Source: Achromobacter sp. Marseille-Q4962
Lineage (GTDB): Bacteria; Pseudomonadota; Gammaproteobacteria; Burkholderiales; Burkholderiaceae_B
Assembly (NCBI RefSeq): GCF_943737005.1
Contig: NZ_CALSFU010000019.1
Span: 26,918-90,917 of the forward strand
Direction of reading: 5' to 3'
Length of the DNA stretch: 64,000 nt
Part shown: one piece after another, positions 38,012 to 47,415 of the stretch
Numbering within the stretch: position 1 is the stretch's first letter
Layout of the letters: each line of letters starts with the position of its first letter
The notes under the pieces: generated by a model
Seen by the model: only the letters and a program-made list of their open reading frames with translations
The model's database searches: none
What the model was told of the DNA's origin: nothing
Made by a program: the position numbers and the translations under genes

Positions 38012-39652
38012 ATGGAAGCCTCCGCTCACGTCGACACTTTCGCCCGGGACAATCTTCCGCCCGAGGAACTCTGGCCCGAGTTCCTGCTGGACGGCCCCGA
38101 TGTGGCCTATCCCAAACGATTCAATTGCGCCGCCGAACTGGTGGACGCCATGGTCGAGCGGGGTTGCGGCGAGCGTCCGGCGCTGCGCTGGCGCCAGGAC
38201 GGCAAGCCGGCCGTCATGACCTACCGCGAGCTGCGGGCGCTCACCAACCGCATCGCCCGCGTGCTGGCCGAAGACCTGAAGCTCGTGCCCGGCAACCGCG
38301 TGCTGCTGCGCGGCCCCAACAATCCCATGATGGCGGCCTCGTGGCTGGCTGCCATCAAGGCGGGCCTGGTTACCGTTCCCACCATGCCGCTGCTGCGCGC
38401 CAAGGAACTCAGGCAGATCATCGAGAAGGCCCGGGTGCAGGCGGTGCTGTGCGACGTGCGCCTGCGCGAGGAGGCGGAATTCTGCGCCCGGCCGGACCAC
38501 GAGCATTATTGCAAGGACCTGTCCACGCTGGTGTTCTTCAACGACGCCGGCCCGGATTCGCTGGACACGCTGGCCGCGGGCAAGCCCGACGATTTCCAGG
38601 CCTGCGACACGGCGGCCGACGACGTGTGCCTGATCGCCTTCACCAGCGGCACCACGGGCTCGCCCAAGGGCTGCATGCACTTTCACCGCGACGTGCTGGC
38701 CATGTGCGACCTCTTCCCGCGCCACATCATCAAGCCGGGGCCGGACGACATTTTCTGCGGCACGCCGCCGCTGGCCTTCACCTTCGGGCTGGGCGGCCTG
38801 CTGTGTTTCCCGCTGCGCGTGGGCGCCAGCGCGGTGCTGGCCGAGAAGCTCACGCCCGAAGGGCTGCTGGAGCTGATTCAGGAATTCCGCGCCACCATCG
38901 TGTTCACCGCGCCGACCTTCTACCGCCAGATGGCGGCGCGGGCCCCGGAATTCGACCTGTCTTCGCTCAAGAAGAGCGTGTCGGCGGGCGAGGCGCTGCC
39001 CGACGCCACGCGTCAGCTCTGGAAGCAGGCCACGGGCATCGAGATGATCGACGGCATCGGCGGCACCGAGATGATCCACGTCTTCGTCTCCAGTCCGCCC
39101 GGGGAAGTGCGCCGCGGGGCCATCGGCAAGGTGGTGCCGGGCTATGTCGCGCAGGTGGTGGACGACGAGATGCGCCCCGTGCCCAACGGCGCGCCGGGCC
39201 GCCTGGCCATCAAGGGCCCCACCGGCTGCCGCTACCTGGCCGACGAGCGGCAGCGCCGCTTCGTGCAGCAGGGCTGGAACCTGCCGGGCGACACCTTTGT
39301 GCGCGACGACGACGGCTATTTCTTCTATCAGGCGCGCAACGACGACATGATCATCTCGGCGGGCTACAACATCGCCGGCCCCGAGGTCGAGGACGCGCTG
39401 CTGCGCCATGAGGCCGTGGCCGAATGCGGCGTGGTGGGCGCTCCCGACGAAGAGCGCGGCCAGATCGTCAAGGCGTTTGTCGTGCTCAAGCCCGGTTTCG
39501 CGCCCGACGACGCGATGGCGGCGGCGCTGCAGGCTTTCGTGAAGGCCGCTATCGCGCCGTACAAGTACCCGCGCGCCATCCAGTTCGTGAGCGCGCTGCC
39601 GCGCACCGAAACCGGCAAGCTGCAGCGTTTCGCGCTGCGCAACATGGCTTAG
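38012..39652 (+). CDS. 2-aminobenzoate/benzoate-CoA ligase family protein
   Basis: The 546-residue ANL-superfamily ligase activates an aromatic acid with ATP and CoA. Motifs: phosphate loop FTSGTTGSPKGCMHF, GIGGTEMIHVF (A5-like), and the C-terminal catalytic Lys in PRTETGKLQRF. Its sequence type is that of 2-aminobenzoate and benzoate-CoA ligases. It supplies the CoA thioester for the monooxygenase/reductase at the head of the operon. AAGGGGAAAACC precedes the ATG. Confidence 0.9.
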   Translation: MEASAHVDTFARDNLPPEELWPEFLLDGPDVAYPKRFNCAAELVDAMVERGCGERPALRWRQDGKPAVMTYRELRALTNRIARVLAEDLKLVPGNRVLLRGPNNPMMAASWLAAIKAGLVTVPTMPLLRAKELRQIIEKARVQAVLCDVRLREEAEFCARPDHEHYCKDLSTLVFFNDAGPDSLDTLAAGKPDDFQACDTAADDVCLIAFTSGTTGSPKGCMHFHRDVLAMCDLFPRHIIKPGPDDIFCGTPPLAFTFGLGGLLCFPLRVGASAVLAEKLTPEGLLELIQEFRATIVFTAPTFYRQMAARAPEFDLSSLKKSVSAGEALPDATRQLWKQATGIEMIDGIGGTEMIHVFVSSPPGEVRRGAIGKVVPGYVAQVVDDEMRPVPNGAPGRLAIKGPTGCRYLADERQRRFVQQGWNLPGDTFVRDDDGYFFYQARNDDMIISAGYNIAGPEVEDALLRHEAVAECGVVGAPDEERGQIVKAFVVLKPGFAPDDAMAAALQAFVKAAIAPYKYPRAIQFVSALPRTETGKLQRFALRNMA

Positions 39653-39673
39653 CGGACGCGGGGAGGAAACGAG

Positions 39674-40099
39674 ATGGCAGCGCCGTTCGTGAGCGAGGTG
39701 GAAGTCCGTTTCCGGCATTGCGACCCGGCCGGCATCGTGTTCTACCCGCGTTACTTCGAGATGATCAACGACTTCGTCGAGGAATGGTTCGACAAGGGCA
39801 TGGGACTGCCTTTCCATGCGCTGCACGTCGAGCGCCACATCGGTACGCCCATGGCCTCGGTGCAGTGCGATTTCACCGCGCCCAGCCGCTGGCACGAGCG
39901 GCTGCGCCAGGTGCTGGAAGTGCGCCGCATCGGCGGCGCCTCGTTCCGCGCCGACGTGCGGTTCGAGGGGCCGGACGGGCAGCCTCGGCTGCGCGCGCGG
40001 CTCACCATCGTCACGGTGGACCTGCGCGCCATGAAATCGACGCCGCTGCCCGCCGACCTGCGCGAGCGCATGCAGGCGTACCTGATTCCCGAAGCGTGA
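39674..40099 (+). CDS. Hotdog-fold acyl-CoA thioesterase (4-hydroxybenzoyl-CoA thioesterase type)
   Basis: The 141-residue protein has the signature RFRHCDPAGIVFYPRYFEM, with Asp in the catalytic position. It probably releases CoA from stalled or dead-end aryl-CoA intermediates. A strong GGGAGGAAAC site precedes the ATG. It is 21 bases downstream of the CoA ligase. Confidence 0.9.
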   Translation: MAAPFVSEVEVRFRHCDPAGIVFYPRYFEMINDFVEEWFDKGMGLPFHALHVERHIGTPMASVQCDFTAPSRWHERLRQVLEVRRIGGASFRADVRFEGPDGQPRLRARLTIVTVDLRAMKSTPLPADLRERMQAYLIPEA

Positions 40100-40157
40100 A
40101 GGCGGCGGGCCGACGACGCGCAATGGTTTTTATTGTTCTTCTGAATAGGATGACGTT

Positions 40158-40562
40158 ATGAAGATTCTGCAACCGCCGGATTGGATGGCGCCCCGAGGGT
40201 ATTCGAACGGCGTGCTCGCCGAGATGCAGGTGGGCAGCAAGATCGTGTTCGTGGGCGGACAGGTCGGCTGGAACGGCCGGCAACAGTTCGAATCCGACGA
40301 TTTCGCGGACCAGGTGCGCCAGGCGCTCCTGAACGTCGTGGCCATCCTGGCCGAGGGCGGCGCCCGGCCCGAGCACATCGTGCGCATGACCTGGTACGTG
40401 ACCGACAAGCAGGCCTACGTCGCGGCCTACCCCGAGATCGGCAAGCACTACCGGGAAATCATCGGACGCCATTTCCCCGCCATGACGGCAGTCGAGGTGG
40501 CCGCCCTGGTCGAAGACCGCGCCAAGGTGGAAATCGAAGTCACGGCGGTGGTGCCGGGCTGA
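40158..40562 (+). CDS. RidA/YjgF-family enamine/imine deaminase
   Basis: This 134-residue protein has the RidA fold pattern: KIVFVGGQVGWN, QVRQALLNVVAILAEGGA, HIVRMTWYV, and AMTAVEVAALVEDRAKVEIEVTAV. The active-site Arg that binds the substrate carboxylate in classical RidA (usually in a VRA-like motif near the C-terminus) is not obvious, so it belongs to another subgroup. In an anthraniloyl-CoA pathway the reduced intermediate is an enamine, which would suit a RidA-type deaminase. Confidence 0.85.
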   Translation: MKILQPPDWMAPRGYSNGVLAEMQVGSKIVFVGGQVGWNGRQQFESDDFADQVRQALLNVVAILAEGGARPEHIVRMTWYVTDKQAYVAAYPEIGKHYREIIGRHFPAMTAVEVAALVEDRAKVEIEVTAVVPG

Positions 40563-40652
40563 ACGCGCGGCTTGCCGCGTGCGTCCGGGTCTGTTAACAC
40601 TGGACGGCCCCGCGCACGCGCTTTCGCATGCGCGCACCAAGGAGACAGACGC

Positions 40653-41900
40653 ATGGCCGACACCGCCGTAACCACCCGGGAGATCGCCGTCGCTGCGCAC
40701 GACGGCGGCACTTTCAACGCCTACCTGGCCGTGCCCGCCTCGGGCCGCGGGCCCGGCCTGGTGCTGTGCCAGGAGATATTCGGCGTCAACGCCTTCATGC
40801 GCCAGAGCGCCGAGCGCCTGGCCGAGGAAGGCTACGTGGTGCTGGCGCCCGATCTGTTCTGGCGCCAGCAGCCCGGCATCCAGCTCACCGACGGCGAGCA
40901 GGATATGCCGCGCGCCTTCGCGCTCTACCAGGGCTTCGACCAGGACCTGGGCGTGCGCGACGTCGACGCCGCGCTGGCCGCGCTGCGCGCGCTGCCCGAG
41001 CAGGAAGGCGGCGTGGGCGTGCTGGGCTATTGCCTGGGCGGCAAGCTGGCCTATCTCGCGGCCTGCCGCTGCGAGGTGGACGTGGCCGTGGGCTACTACG
41101 GCGTGGGCATCGAGCAGAGCCTGCAGGAGGCCGACCGCCTGCGCGGCAGGCTGGTGCTGCACATCGCGGAGCAGGACGGCTACTGTCCGCCCGCCGCGCG
41201 CGAGCGCATCCTGCGGGCGCTGGGCGGCCGGCCCGGCGTGGAGCTGTACGTGTACCCGGGGGCGGATCACGCCTTCGCGCGCACCGGCGGCGCGCATTAC
41301 GACAAGCCCGCTGCGCTGATGGCGCACCAGCGCAGCATGGCGGCGCTGCAAAAGGCCATCGGGCCGGAGTTCGATTACTCGGCGCTGTGGGACACGCACT
41401 GCGAGTACGAATTCGGCACGCGCGACGTGCCGGCCACCATGTCCACCATGGTGGCCGAGCCCTACGTCAACCACATTCCCACCATGACGGGCGGCGTGGG
41501 CCACAAGGAGCTCAGCCGCTTCTATCAGCACCACTTCGTCAACAGCAACCCGCCCGACACGCGCCTGGTGCTGTTGTCGCGCACCGTGGGCGCCACGCAG
41601 ATCGTGGACGAGGTGCTGTTCTGTTTCACCCACACCACCGAGATCGACTGGATGCTGCCCGGCGTGCCGCCCACCGGCAAATACGTGGAGATTCCGCTGG
41701 TGGCCATCGTGAAGTTCCGCGGCGACAAGCTTTGCCACGAGCACATCTATTGGGACCAGGCCAGCGTGCTGGTGCAGATCGGTCTGCTCGATCCGGCCGG
41801 CCTGCCGGTGGCGGGCGCGGAAACCGCGCGCAAGCTGTTGGACGAAACCCTGCCTTCCAACACGCTCATGGCGCGCTGGAAGGAAAGCGCAGCGAAGTAG
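40653..41900 (+). CDS. Dienelactone hydrolase-SnoaL-like fusion protein
   Basis: The 415-residue protein joins a dienelactone-hydrolase domain (residues 1 to about 235) to a SnoaL/NTF2-like domain (about 245-400). The hydrolase triad is visible: Cys in GYCLGGKLAYL, Asp in AEQDGYCPP, His in GADHAFART, plus the QEIFGVN helper Glu. The second domain (CEYEFGTRDVPATMSTMV and LVAIVKFRGDKLCHEHIYWD) forms a cone-shaped binding pocket in its family. It probably hydrolyses a lactone or ring-opened intermediate of the CoA pathway; that is inferred from position. GGAGACAGACGC precedes the ATG. Confidence 0.85.
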   Translation: MADTAVTTREIAVAAHDGGTFNAYLAVPASGRGPGLVLCQEIFGVNAFMRQSAERLAEEGYVVLAPDLFWRQQPGIQLTDGEQDMPRAFALYQGFDQDLGVRDVDAALAALRALPEQEGGVGVLGYCLGGKLAYLAACRCEVDVAVGYYGVGIEQSLQEADRLRGRLVLHIAEQDGYCPPAARERILRALGGRPGVELYVYPGADHAFARTGGAHYDKPAALMAHQRSMAALQKAIGPEFDYSALWDTHCEYEFGTRDVPATMSTMVAEPYVNHIPTMTGGVGHKELSRFYQHHFVNSNPPDTRLVLLSRTVGATQIVDEVLFCFTHTTEIDWMLPGVPPTGKYVEIPLVAIVKFRGDKLCHEHIYWDQASVLVQIGLLDPAGLPVAGAETARKLLDETLPSNTLMARWKESAAK

Positions 41901-41958
41901 GCGGGGGCCGTCCCACGCCGCGGCGTCCGCGCGGGGAGCGCGCTGCCCGCCCGCGGCG

Positions 41959-43647
41959 CTAGCGGATCACGATCTCGCCTTCTTCCAGGCCGGCCTTGCC
42001 GCCGATCTGGTCTTCGAGGAACTGCTGCACCTTGTTGCCGAGCTGCAGGGTCACGCCGCCGCAGAAGCGGCGGGCGGCGCCGATGGTGGCGGTCTGCAGG
42101 GGCTGCAGGTCGCGCGCGAGCTGGGCTTCGTCCTGGTCCAGCTGCAGCAGGTCGGCGCTGAGCCGGGTGTGGGTGTTGCGGGCGCGCTCGAGCACGTCGC
42201 CCTGGGCGCGTTCCGGGTGTTTCTGCAGGAACATCAGCAGTTGCTCCAGCTTGGCCTTTTCTTCGTTCATTCGGGCGCGCCGTTGCACCAGCGCGCCGCG
42301 CTTGAGGTCGGCATGCGGGTCCAGGCCGGCCTGCACCAGGGTGGGAATGCCCGCCGGCGAGCCGATGGTGCCGGCTCGGATCGCGTGCAGCGCGCGTGTC
42401 TGCCCGCCGGTGATGGCGCTCTGCTGGGAGTTGGGCGGCCCCACCGTCACGCTGCCGCCGGCGGCGATGCTGCTCTGGCGGATTTCGCGTTCCACCAGGA
42501 CATCGGCGCCGGCGCTGATGATGGCGTTTTCGATGAATTTCGCCTTGAGCGACTGGCCGCAGACGATGTGGGCGTTGCGCGACGCCTCCTTGCCCACGGG
42601 CGCCGTATCGGCCATGCCGATGATGCCGCCGCGCACCGAGACGTTGCCGCCGGCCTCGACCAGAGCGGCTTCGATGGCGCCGTGCACTTCCACGTCGCCC
42701 GTCACCCGCACTTCCATGGTGGCGGCGATGTCGCCGCGCACCAGCAGCGAGCCCTGGAAGTTGATATTGCCCGTGGACAGGTCCACGGCATCGACCTCGA
42801 CCATGGGGTTGACCTGCACGCCATGGGCGACCAGCTTGGGCGTGCCGGCGATCGCGGCGCGCAGCAGCAGCGGGTTTTCCGGGTCCAGGGCGACGCCCGC
42901 CAGGTCGCGCGCGTAGGGAATGTCGGGCGGCTCGGCCGGCAGCACCGGCTCGCCCAGCACGTTGCGGCCGTCGATGCCGGGCAGCGGCGGGTGGCGCTGC
43001 ATCAGCAGCGTGCCCGGCGACACCAGCAGCAGGCTGCCCAGCTCGCGGTAGTCCACCTGGGCCAGCTCGTCGATTTCCTTGGCGCGGGGCTTGAGGCGGT
43101 CGAGCAGGCTTTCAAAGCGGGTGGGCGTGCCGGGCGTGGGCGGGGTGCCGCGCGCGATTTCCACCGCCTCGCAGCGCCCTTCGAGCAGCGCGGCGGCCAG
43201 CGCGGCGTCCTGCACGCCGTGCACGATGCCCTGGGCGGCCAGGGCGGCGCGCAGGTCTTCCAATGTGACGGGCTTGCCGCCCTTGGGCGGCGTGAGGGTG
43301 AGCAGCACGCTCATGCGCGCCGCGTCCATCTCGAGCTCGAATGCGCCGTCCTCGATCCGGCCCACCACGGCCTGCACGGGCCCGGCGGCTTCGCGGCACT
43401 GTCCGATGAAGGCGGCGATGGCGCCGTCGTCCAGCGCCTCGCGGCCGATGCCGCGCGTTTCGGCCAGCGCGGCGATCTGGTCCCAGGCGGGCAGCGCGGC
43501 CGGGGCCTGCGCGCCGTCTCCGTTCTGGACGCCGTCCCCGGCCGCGTCGGCCGGCGGGGCAGCGCACTCGGGGGGAGGGGTATATACGGCGGTCAACTGG
43601 CCGGTGTCGGCATCGGCCAATAGTTGGAGCACGCTGTCGGCCTGCAT
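41959..43647 (-). CDS. FapA (DUF342)-family protein
   Basis: The 562-residue protein matches the FapA/DUF342 family: an N-terminal domain (about 1-190), a beta-helix core of repeated short turns (about 240-420: GNINFQGSLLVRGDIAATME, VTGDVEVHGAIEAALVEAGG) and a C-terminal coiled coil (about 445-530). In Bacillus and Vibrio relatives it affects flagellar or cell-envelope processes. No flagellar gene is nearby. Convergent with the hydrolase fusion gene and divergent from the transglycosylase gene. Confidence 0.85.
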   Translation of the reverse strand: MQADSVLQLLADADTGQLTAVYTPPPECAAPPADAAGDGVQNGDGAQAPAALPAWDQIAALAETRGIGREALDDGAIAAFIGQCREAAGPVQAVVGRIEDGAFELEMDAARMSVLLTLTPPKGGKPVTLEDLRAALAAQGIVHGVQDAALAAALLEGRCEAVEIARGTPPTPGTPTRFESLLDRLKPRAKEIDELAQVDYRELGSLLLVSPGTLLMQRHPPLPGIDGRNVLGEPVLPAEPPDIPYARDLAGVALDPENPLLLRAAIAGTPKLVAHGVQVNPMVEVDAVDLSTGNINFQGSLLVRGDIAATMEVRVTGDVEVHGAIEAALVEAGGNVSVRGGIIGMADTAPVGKEASRNAHIVCGQSLKAKFIENAIISAGADVLVEREIRQSSIAAGGSVTVGPPNSQQSAITGGQTRALHAIRAGTIGSPAGIPTLVQAGLDPHADLKRGALVQRRARMNEEKAKLEQLLMFLQKHPERAQGDVLERARNTHTRLSADLLQLDQDEAQLARDLQPLQTATIGAARRFCGGVTLQLGNKVQQFLEDQIGGKAGLEEGEIVIR

Positions 43648-43862
43648 GTTTCCCTCTCCTGTCCGGTCTGGCCGGGTCCAGTTTTTAGTAATTGTACGAA
43701 ATATAACGTCATATATTAACGCAAACCGTTGCGAACAGACAGGAAGGGATATTACGAACGGACGGCCGCACTACGGCATCGGACGGAGCGACAAACCGGC
43801 CCGCGGACGGCAGCATGGGAGCTCGCCTGAGCCCTGCCACGCGTTTACGGAGCCCCGCCAGC
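43648..43862. promoter_or_regulatory. Divergent promoter region, fapA-like and transglycosylase genes
   Basis: The 215-base gap has an AT-rich core (43685-43730) with the near-palindrome AATATAACGTCATATATT. This is the likely site of both promoters. No exact promoter can be assigned. A 16-codon N-terminal extension of the transglycosylase from ATG 43815 would use the last part. Confidence 0.35.
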
Positions 43863-44636
43863 ATGACCTGTCCGCCCACCTCCACGTCCCCGGCCTTGCG
43901 CGTCCTCGCGGCGCGCGGCGCGGGCGCGGCGGCCCTGGCGGCGATGCTGTCGGGACTGGCCGTCGCAGCGGTCCTCACACCCGCCGGCGCGGCTCAGGCG
44001 GCCGAAATCTACCGCTACAAGGACCCTTCGGGCGTCTGGCGCTCGATGAAGGTGCCCAACGGCTACGCCAAGCTGTACAAGAGGGGGCAGGCCAGGGCTC
44101 GCCTGGCCGCCGGCAGGGGCGCGGCGGTGGAGCTGTGCGTGACCTGCGAACCGCAGCCGGGCGACGGCGCCAGCGCCGTGGCGGCCGCGCGTCCCGCTTC
44201 GCGCGCGCTGCGCCTGGGAGATCTCAAGCCGCCGCCCGCGCACGACGGGCTGATCGACCGCGCGGCCAGGGATTCCGGCGTGGACCGGGCCTTGCTCACG
44301 GCCGTCATCGCCATCGAGTCGGGATTCCGCAGCGACGCGCGCTCGCCCAAGGGCGCGCTGGGCCTGATGCAGCTCATGCCGGCCACGGCCGCGGCGCTGC
44401 TCGGCGTGGCCGACGTGGAAAAGGCCCTGGTGGACCCGGCCACCAATGTGCGGGCCGGCTCGCGCCACCTGCGGCGGCTGATCGACCAGTACCCGGGCCG
44501 GCTGGACCTGGCGCTGGCCGCCTACAACGCGGGCGAGGGGGCGGTGCGCAAGTACGACGCCGTGCCGCCCTATGCCGAAACCCAGCAGTACGTGAAAGAC
44601 GTCATCGCGCTCTACGAGCAATACCGGACGCAGTGA
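43863..44636 (+). CDS. Lytic transglycosylase (SLT domain) with DUF4124-like N-terminus
   Basis: The 257-residue protein has a long signal-peptide-like N-terminus (hydrophobic AAALAAMLSGLAVAAVLTPA ending in AQAA), a short segment EIYRYKDPSGVWRS and a C-terminal SLT domain: catalytic Glu in VIAIESGFRSDARSPKGALG, then LMQLMPATA and AAYNAGEGAV. It would cleave peptidoglycan in the periplasm. Start alternatives are 43863 (used) and 43815; the later one gives a better signal peptide. Confidence 0.87.
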   Translation: MTCPPTSTSPALRVLAARGAGAAALAAMLSGLAVAAVLTPAGAAQAAEIYRYKDPSGVWRSMKVPNGYAKLYKRGQARARLAAGRGAAVELCVTCEPQPGDGASAVAAARPASRALRLGDLKPPPAHDGLIDRAARDSGVDRALLTAVIAIESGFRSDARSPKGALGLMQLMPATAAALLGVADVEKALVDPATNVRAGSRHLRRLIDQYPGRLDLALAAYNAGEGAVRKYDAVPPYAETQQYVKDVIALYEQYRTQ

Positions 44637-44660
44637 TGCCCGCGCCCGGCCTTGCGGACC

Positions 44661-45938
44661 CTACAGCGAGGCGAACACCTTTTCCGCGATGTCCAGCGTG
44701 GACTGGATGACCGCGTCGTCGTGGGTGGCCGACACGAAGCCCGCCTCGAAGGCCGAGGGCGCGAAATGCACGCCTTCGTCCAGCATGGCGTGGAAAAAGC
44801 GGTTGAAGGCCTTGGTGTCGCAGGCCGACACTTCGGCGAACGATGTGGGCACGGCCTCGCTGAAATACAGCCCGAACATGCCGCCCACGGAATCGGCCGA
44901 GAACGGCACGCCGGCCTTGCGGGCGCGCTCCTGCAGGCCCTGCGCCAGCTTGGCGGTCTGGGCCGAGAGCCGGTCGTAGAAGCCGGGTTCGTCGATCAGG
45001 CGCAGGGTGGCCAGGCCGGCGGCCACGGCCACGGGGTTGCCCGACAGCGTGCCAGCCTGGTAGACGCCGCCCAGCGGCGCGATGTGCTTCATGATGTCGG
45101 CGCGGCCGCCGAAGGCGCCCACCGGCATGCCGCCGCCGATCACCTTGGCCAGCGTGGTGAGGTCGGGTGTGATGCCGGTCAGGCCCTGCACGCCCCGCGG
45201 CCCCACGCGAAAGCCCGTCATGACTTCGTCGAAGATGAGCAGCGCGCCGTGTTGCGTGCAGAGTTCGCGCAGTCCTTCCAGGAAGCCCGCCGCAGGCTTG
45301 ATGAGGTTCATGTTGCCGGCCACCGGCTCGACGATGACGCAGGCGATGTCCGAGCCGTGCCGGGCGAAGGCCTGGCGCACGGCTTCCAGGTTGTTGTATT
45401 CCAGCGTGAGGGTGTGCGAGACGAACTCGGGCGGCACGCCTGCCGAGCTGGGGTTGCCGAAGGTCAGCAGGCCGGAGCCGGCCTTGACCAGCAGGCTGTC
45501 GGAGTGGCCGTGGTAGCAGCCTTCGAACTTCACGATCTTGGCGCGGCCCGTGGCGCCCCGCGCCAGGCGGATGGCCGTCATGGTGGCTTCGGTGCCCGAG
45601 CTGACCAGGCGCACCAGCTCCAGCGAGGGCAGGCGGGCGATCAGGGTTTCGGCCAGCTCGATCTCGGCCTCGGTGGGCGCGCCGAACGACAGCCCGTGCA
45701 CGGCCGCTTCCTGCACCGCGCGCACCACCTCGGGGTGCGAATGGCCCAGGATGGCCGGCCCCCAGGACCCCACGTAGTCGATGTACTGGCGGTCTTCGGC
45801 GTCCCAGACGTAGGGGCCCTGCGCGCGCTTGATGAAGCGCGGCGTGCCGCCCACGGAACGGAAGGCGCGCACGGGCGAGTTGACGCCGCCGGGGATGCTG
45901 CGGCAGGCGCGTTCGAAAAGCTGGGCGTTACGGGACAT
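44661..45938 (-). CDS. hemL: Glutamate-1-semialdehyde 2,1-aminomutase
   Basis: The 425-residue PLP enzyme makes 5-aminolevulinate for haem. It has [14 protein letters not shown], the PLP lysine in [16 protein letters not shown], and the [13 protein letters not shown] region. The start MSRNAQLFE at 45938 matches family length; an upstream ATG at 45986 lies within thiE. It follows thiE by five bases, forming thiD-thiE-hemL leftward. Confidence 0.97.
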   Translation of the reverse strand: MSRNAQLFERACRSIPGGVNSPVRAFRSVGGTPRFIKRAQGPYVWDAEDRQYIDYVGSWGPAILGHSHPEVVRAVQEAAVHGLSFGAPTEAEIELAETLIARLPSLELVRLVSSGTEATMTAIRLARGATGRAKIVKFEGCYHGHSDSLLVKAGSGLLTFGNPSSAGVPPEFVSHTLTLEYNNLEAVRQAFARHGSDIACVIVEPVAGNMNLIKPAAGFLEGLRELCTQHGALLIFDEVMTGFRVGPRGVQGLTGITPDLTTLAKVIGGGMPVGAFGGRADIMKHIAPLGGVYQAGTLSGNPVAVAAGLATLRLIDEPGFYDRLSAQTAKLAQGLQERARKAGVPFSADSVGGMFGLYFSEAVPTSFAEVSACDTKAFNRFFHAMLDEGVHFAPSAFEAGFVSATHDDAVIQSTLDIAEKVFASL

Positions 45939-45943
45939 GGCGG

Positions 45944-46609
45944 TCAGGGCTGGTGGTTGGGGGTTGCGGAAAAGGCGGCGCTGCACGCCGCGGCGGCGGC
46001 CCGGATGTCGGGCGCCTCGAACAGGCTGGTGATGACGGCGGCGGCGTCGGCGCCGGCCTGCGCCAGCAGCGGCGCGTTGGCCGGCGTGATGCCGCCGATG
46101 GCGACGATGGCCGGCCGCGGCGCCGGGCGGGCGTCGGCCAGGGCGCGCGCCTGGGTCAGCACCTCGAGCGGCGCGCGGACCGTGTCGGGCTTGACCCGCG
46201 AGGGGAACATTGCGCCGAAGGCAATGTAATCGGCCCCGCCTTCCAGCATGAGGCGGCCGCGCGCCAGTTCGTCATAGCAGGATACGCCGATGATGAGATC
46301 GGGGCCCGCCTCGGCGCGCACGCGCGCCAGCGGCTCGTCGTCGCGGCCCACGTGGGCGCCGTCGGCGCCGACTTCCAGCGCCAGGCGCCAGTCGTCGTTG
46401 ACGAGGAACACCAGGCCCAGCTCGCGGCACAGGGGCGCCAGCGCGCGCGCCTGGGCCGCGCGCACTTCGCGGGCAGCGTTCTTGCGGCGCAGTTGCAGCG
46501 CGCGCATGCCGCCCGCGGCGGCTTCGCGCACGGCGCGCAGCAGGCGTTCGGTGTCGTCCCATTCGGGGGTCACGCCGTACAGGCCGGCGGGGAAGCGCAG
46601 GGCTTTCAT
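45944..46609 (-). CDS. thiE: Thiamine-phosphate synthase
   Basis: The 221-residue TIM-barrel enzyme joins HMP-PP and thiazole phosphate into thiamine phosphate. Active-site segments are intact: [41 protein letters not shown] and AIGGITPAN. The ATG overlaps the stop of the ThiD-like gene (ATGA at 46606-46609). It is distinct from the ThiE-like tail at 1.1-1.7 kb, which lacks several of these residues. Confidence 0.94.
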   Translation of the reverse strand: MKALRFPAGLYGVTPEWDDTERLLRAVREAAAGGMRALQLRRKNAAREVRAAQARALAPLCRELGLVFLVNDDWRLALEVGADGAHVGRDDEPLARVRAEAGPDLIIGVSCYDELARGRLMLEGGADYIAFGAMFPSRVKPDTVRAPLEVLTQARALADARPAPRPAIVAIGGITPANAPLLAQAGADAAAVITSLFEAPDIRAAAAACSAAFSATPNHQP

Positions 46610-47415
46610 GGCGCGGAAATCCGGTTGGGAATGCGGCGGCCCATGCCGGGCAGGAAGCTGGCCGCCACGCAGGACTCGGCATGCGCGAGGCCCTGGCGCA
46701 CGGCTTCGGGCATGTCCAGGCCGCGCGCGAGCAGGGCGGCGATGGCGGCGGCGGCCACGCCGCCCGTGTCGCTGTTGCGGTCGGGCGGCGCCTGCCAGGG
46801 CAGGGTGTGGGTCTGGCCGCCGGGGCCGAGCAGCAGGTTGGCGTAATGGCCGGGACGCTGCGGGCTGCCCAGCGCCAGCACCCATTGCGCGCCCGCCGAC
46901 AGCAGCGCGTGCATGGGGGTGGGGGCTTCGCCGATGTCGATGTCGCCATCGGCCTGCCACTGCGCCAGGCGCAGGTGCTCGATGACCAGCAGGTCCGTCT
47001 GAGGCAGCACGAGTTCGAGCGTGGCGGCCAGCAGGTCGCCGGCCTCGTCTTCGGCCACCGCGTCGGCCGGCGGCCGGGCGCGCTGGCCCAGGTGCAGCAC
47101 CAGGGGAACCTGGCTGTAGTCCGCGGCGATCTGCGCGGCCACGCTGGCCGTCTCGGCGGTGTATAGTCCGCCCATCTTGATGGCCTGCACCGGCATGTCT
47201 TCGAGCAGGCAGCGCGCCTGGTCGTCCAGCAGTTCCGGCGAAACCGGGTGGATGTCTTCGATGCCGGCGGTATCCTGTACGGTGAGCGCGGTCACCGCGC
47301 CGACGGCATGGCAGCCGAGGCGGGCACAGGTGACGGCGTCGGCCGGCAGGCCGTCGGCGCCCGACGGATCCACGGGACCGAATACCAGAACGAGAGGGGG
47401 AGTAAGGGGAGCCAC
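46606..47415 (-). CDS. thiD: Divergent ThiD-like hydroxymethylpyrimidine (phosphate) kinase
   Basis: The 269-residue ribokinase-fold protein aligns with ThiD at its start (VDPSGADGLPADAVTCARLG, ALTVQDTAG) and end, and is translationally coupled to thiE. However, key ThiD elements are missing: the MVAKSGD segment is replaced by LVLHLGQRARPP, the nucleotide-binding KGGH region by LALGSPQ, and the GTGCT anion hole with its Cys by SDTGGVAAA. Activity as a kinase is therefore doubtful; it may be a pseudoenzyme or have changed substrate. Confidence 0.75.
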   Translation of the reverse strand: MAPLTPPLVLVFGPVDPSGADGLPADAVTCARLGCHAVGAVTALTVQDTAGIEDIHPVSPELLDDQARCLLEDMPVQAIKMGGLYTAETASVAAQIAADYSQVPLVLHLGQRARPPADAVAEDEAGDLLAATLELVLPQTDLLVIEHLRLAQWQADGDIDIGEAPTPMHALLSAGAQWVLALGSPQRPGHYANLLLGPGGQTHTLPWQAPPDRNSDTGGVAAAAIAALLARGLDMPEAVRQGLAHAESCVAASFLPGMGRRIPNRISAP

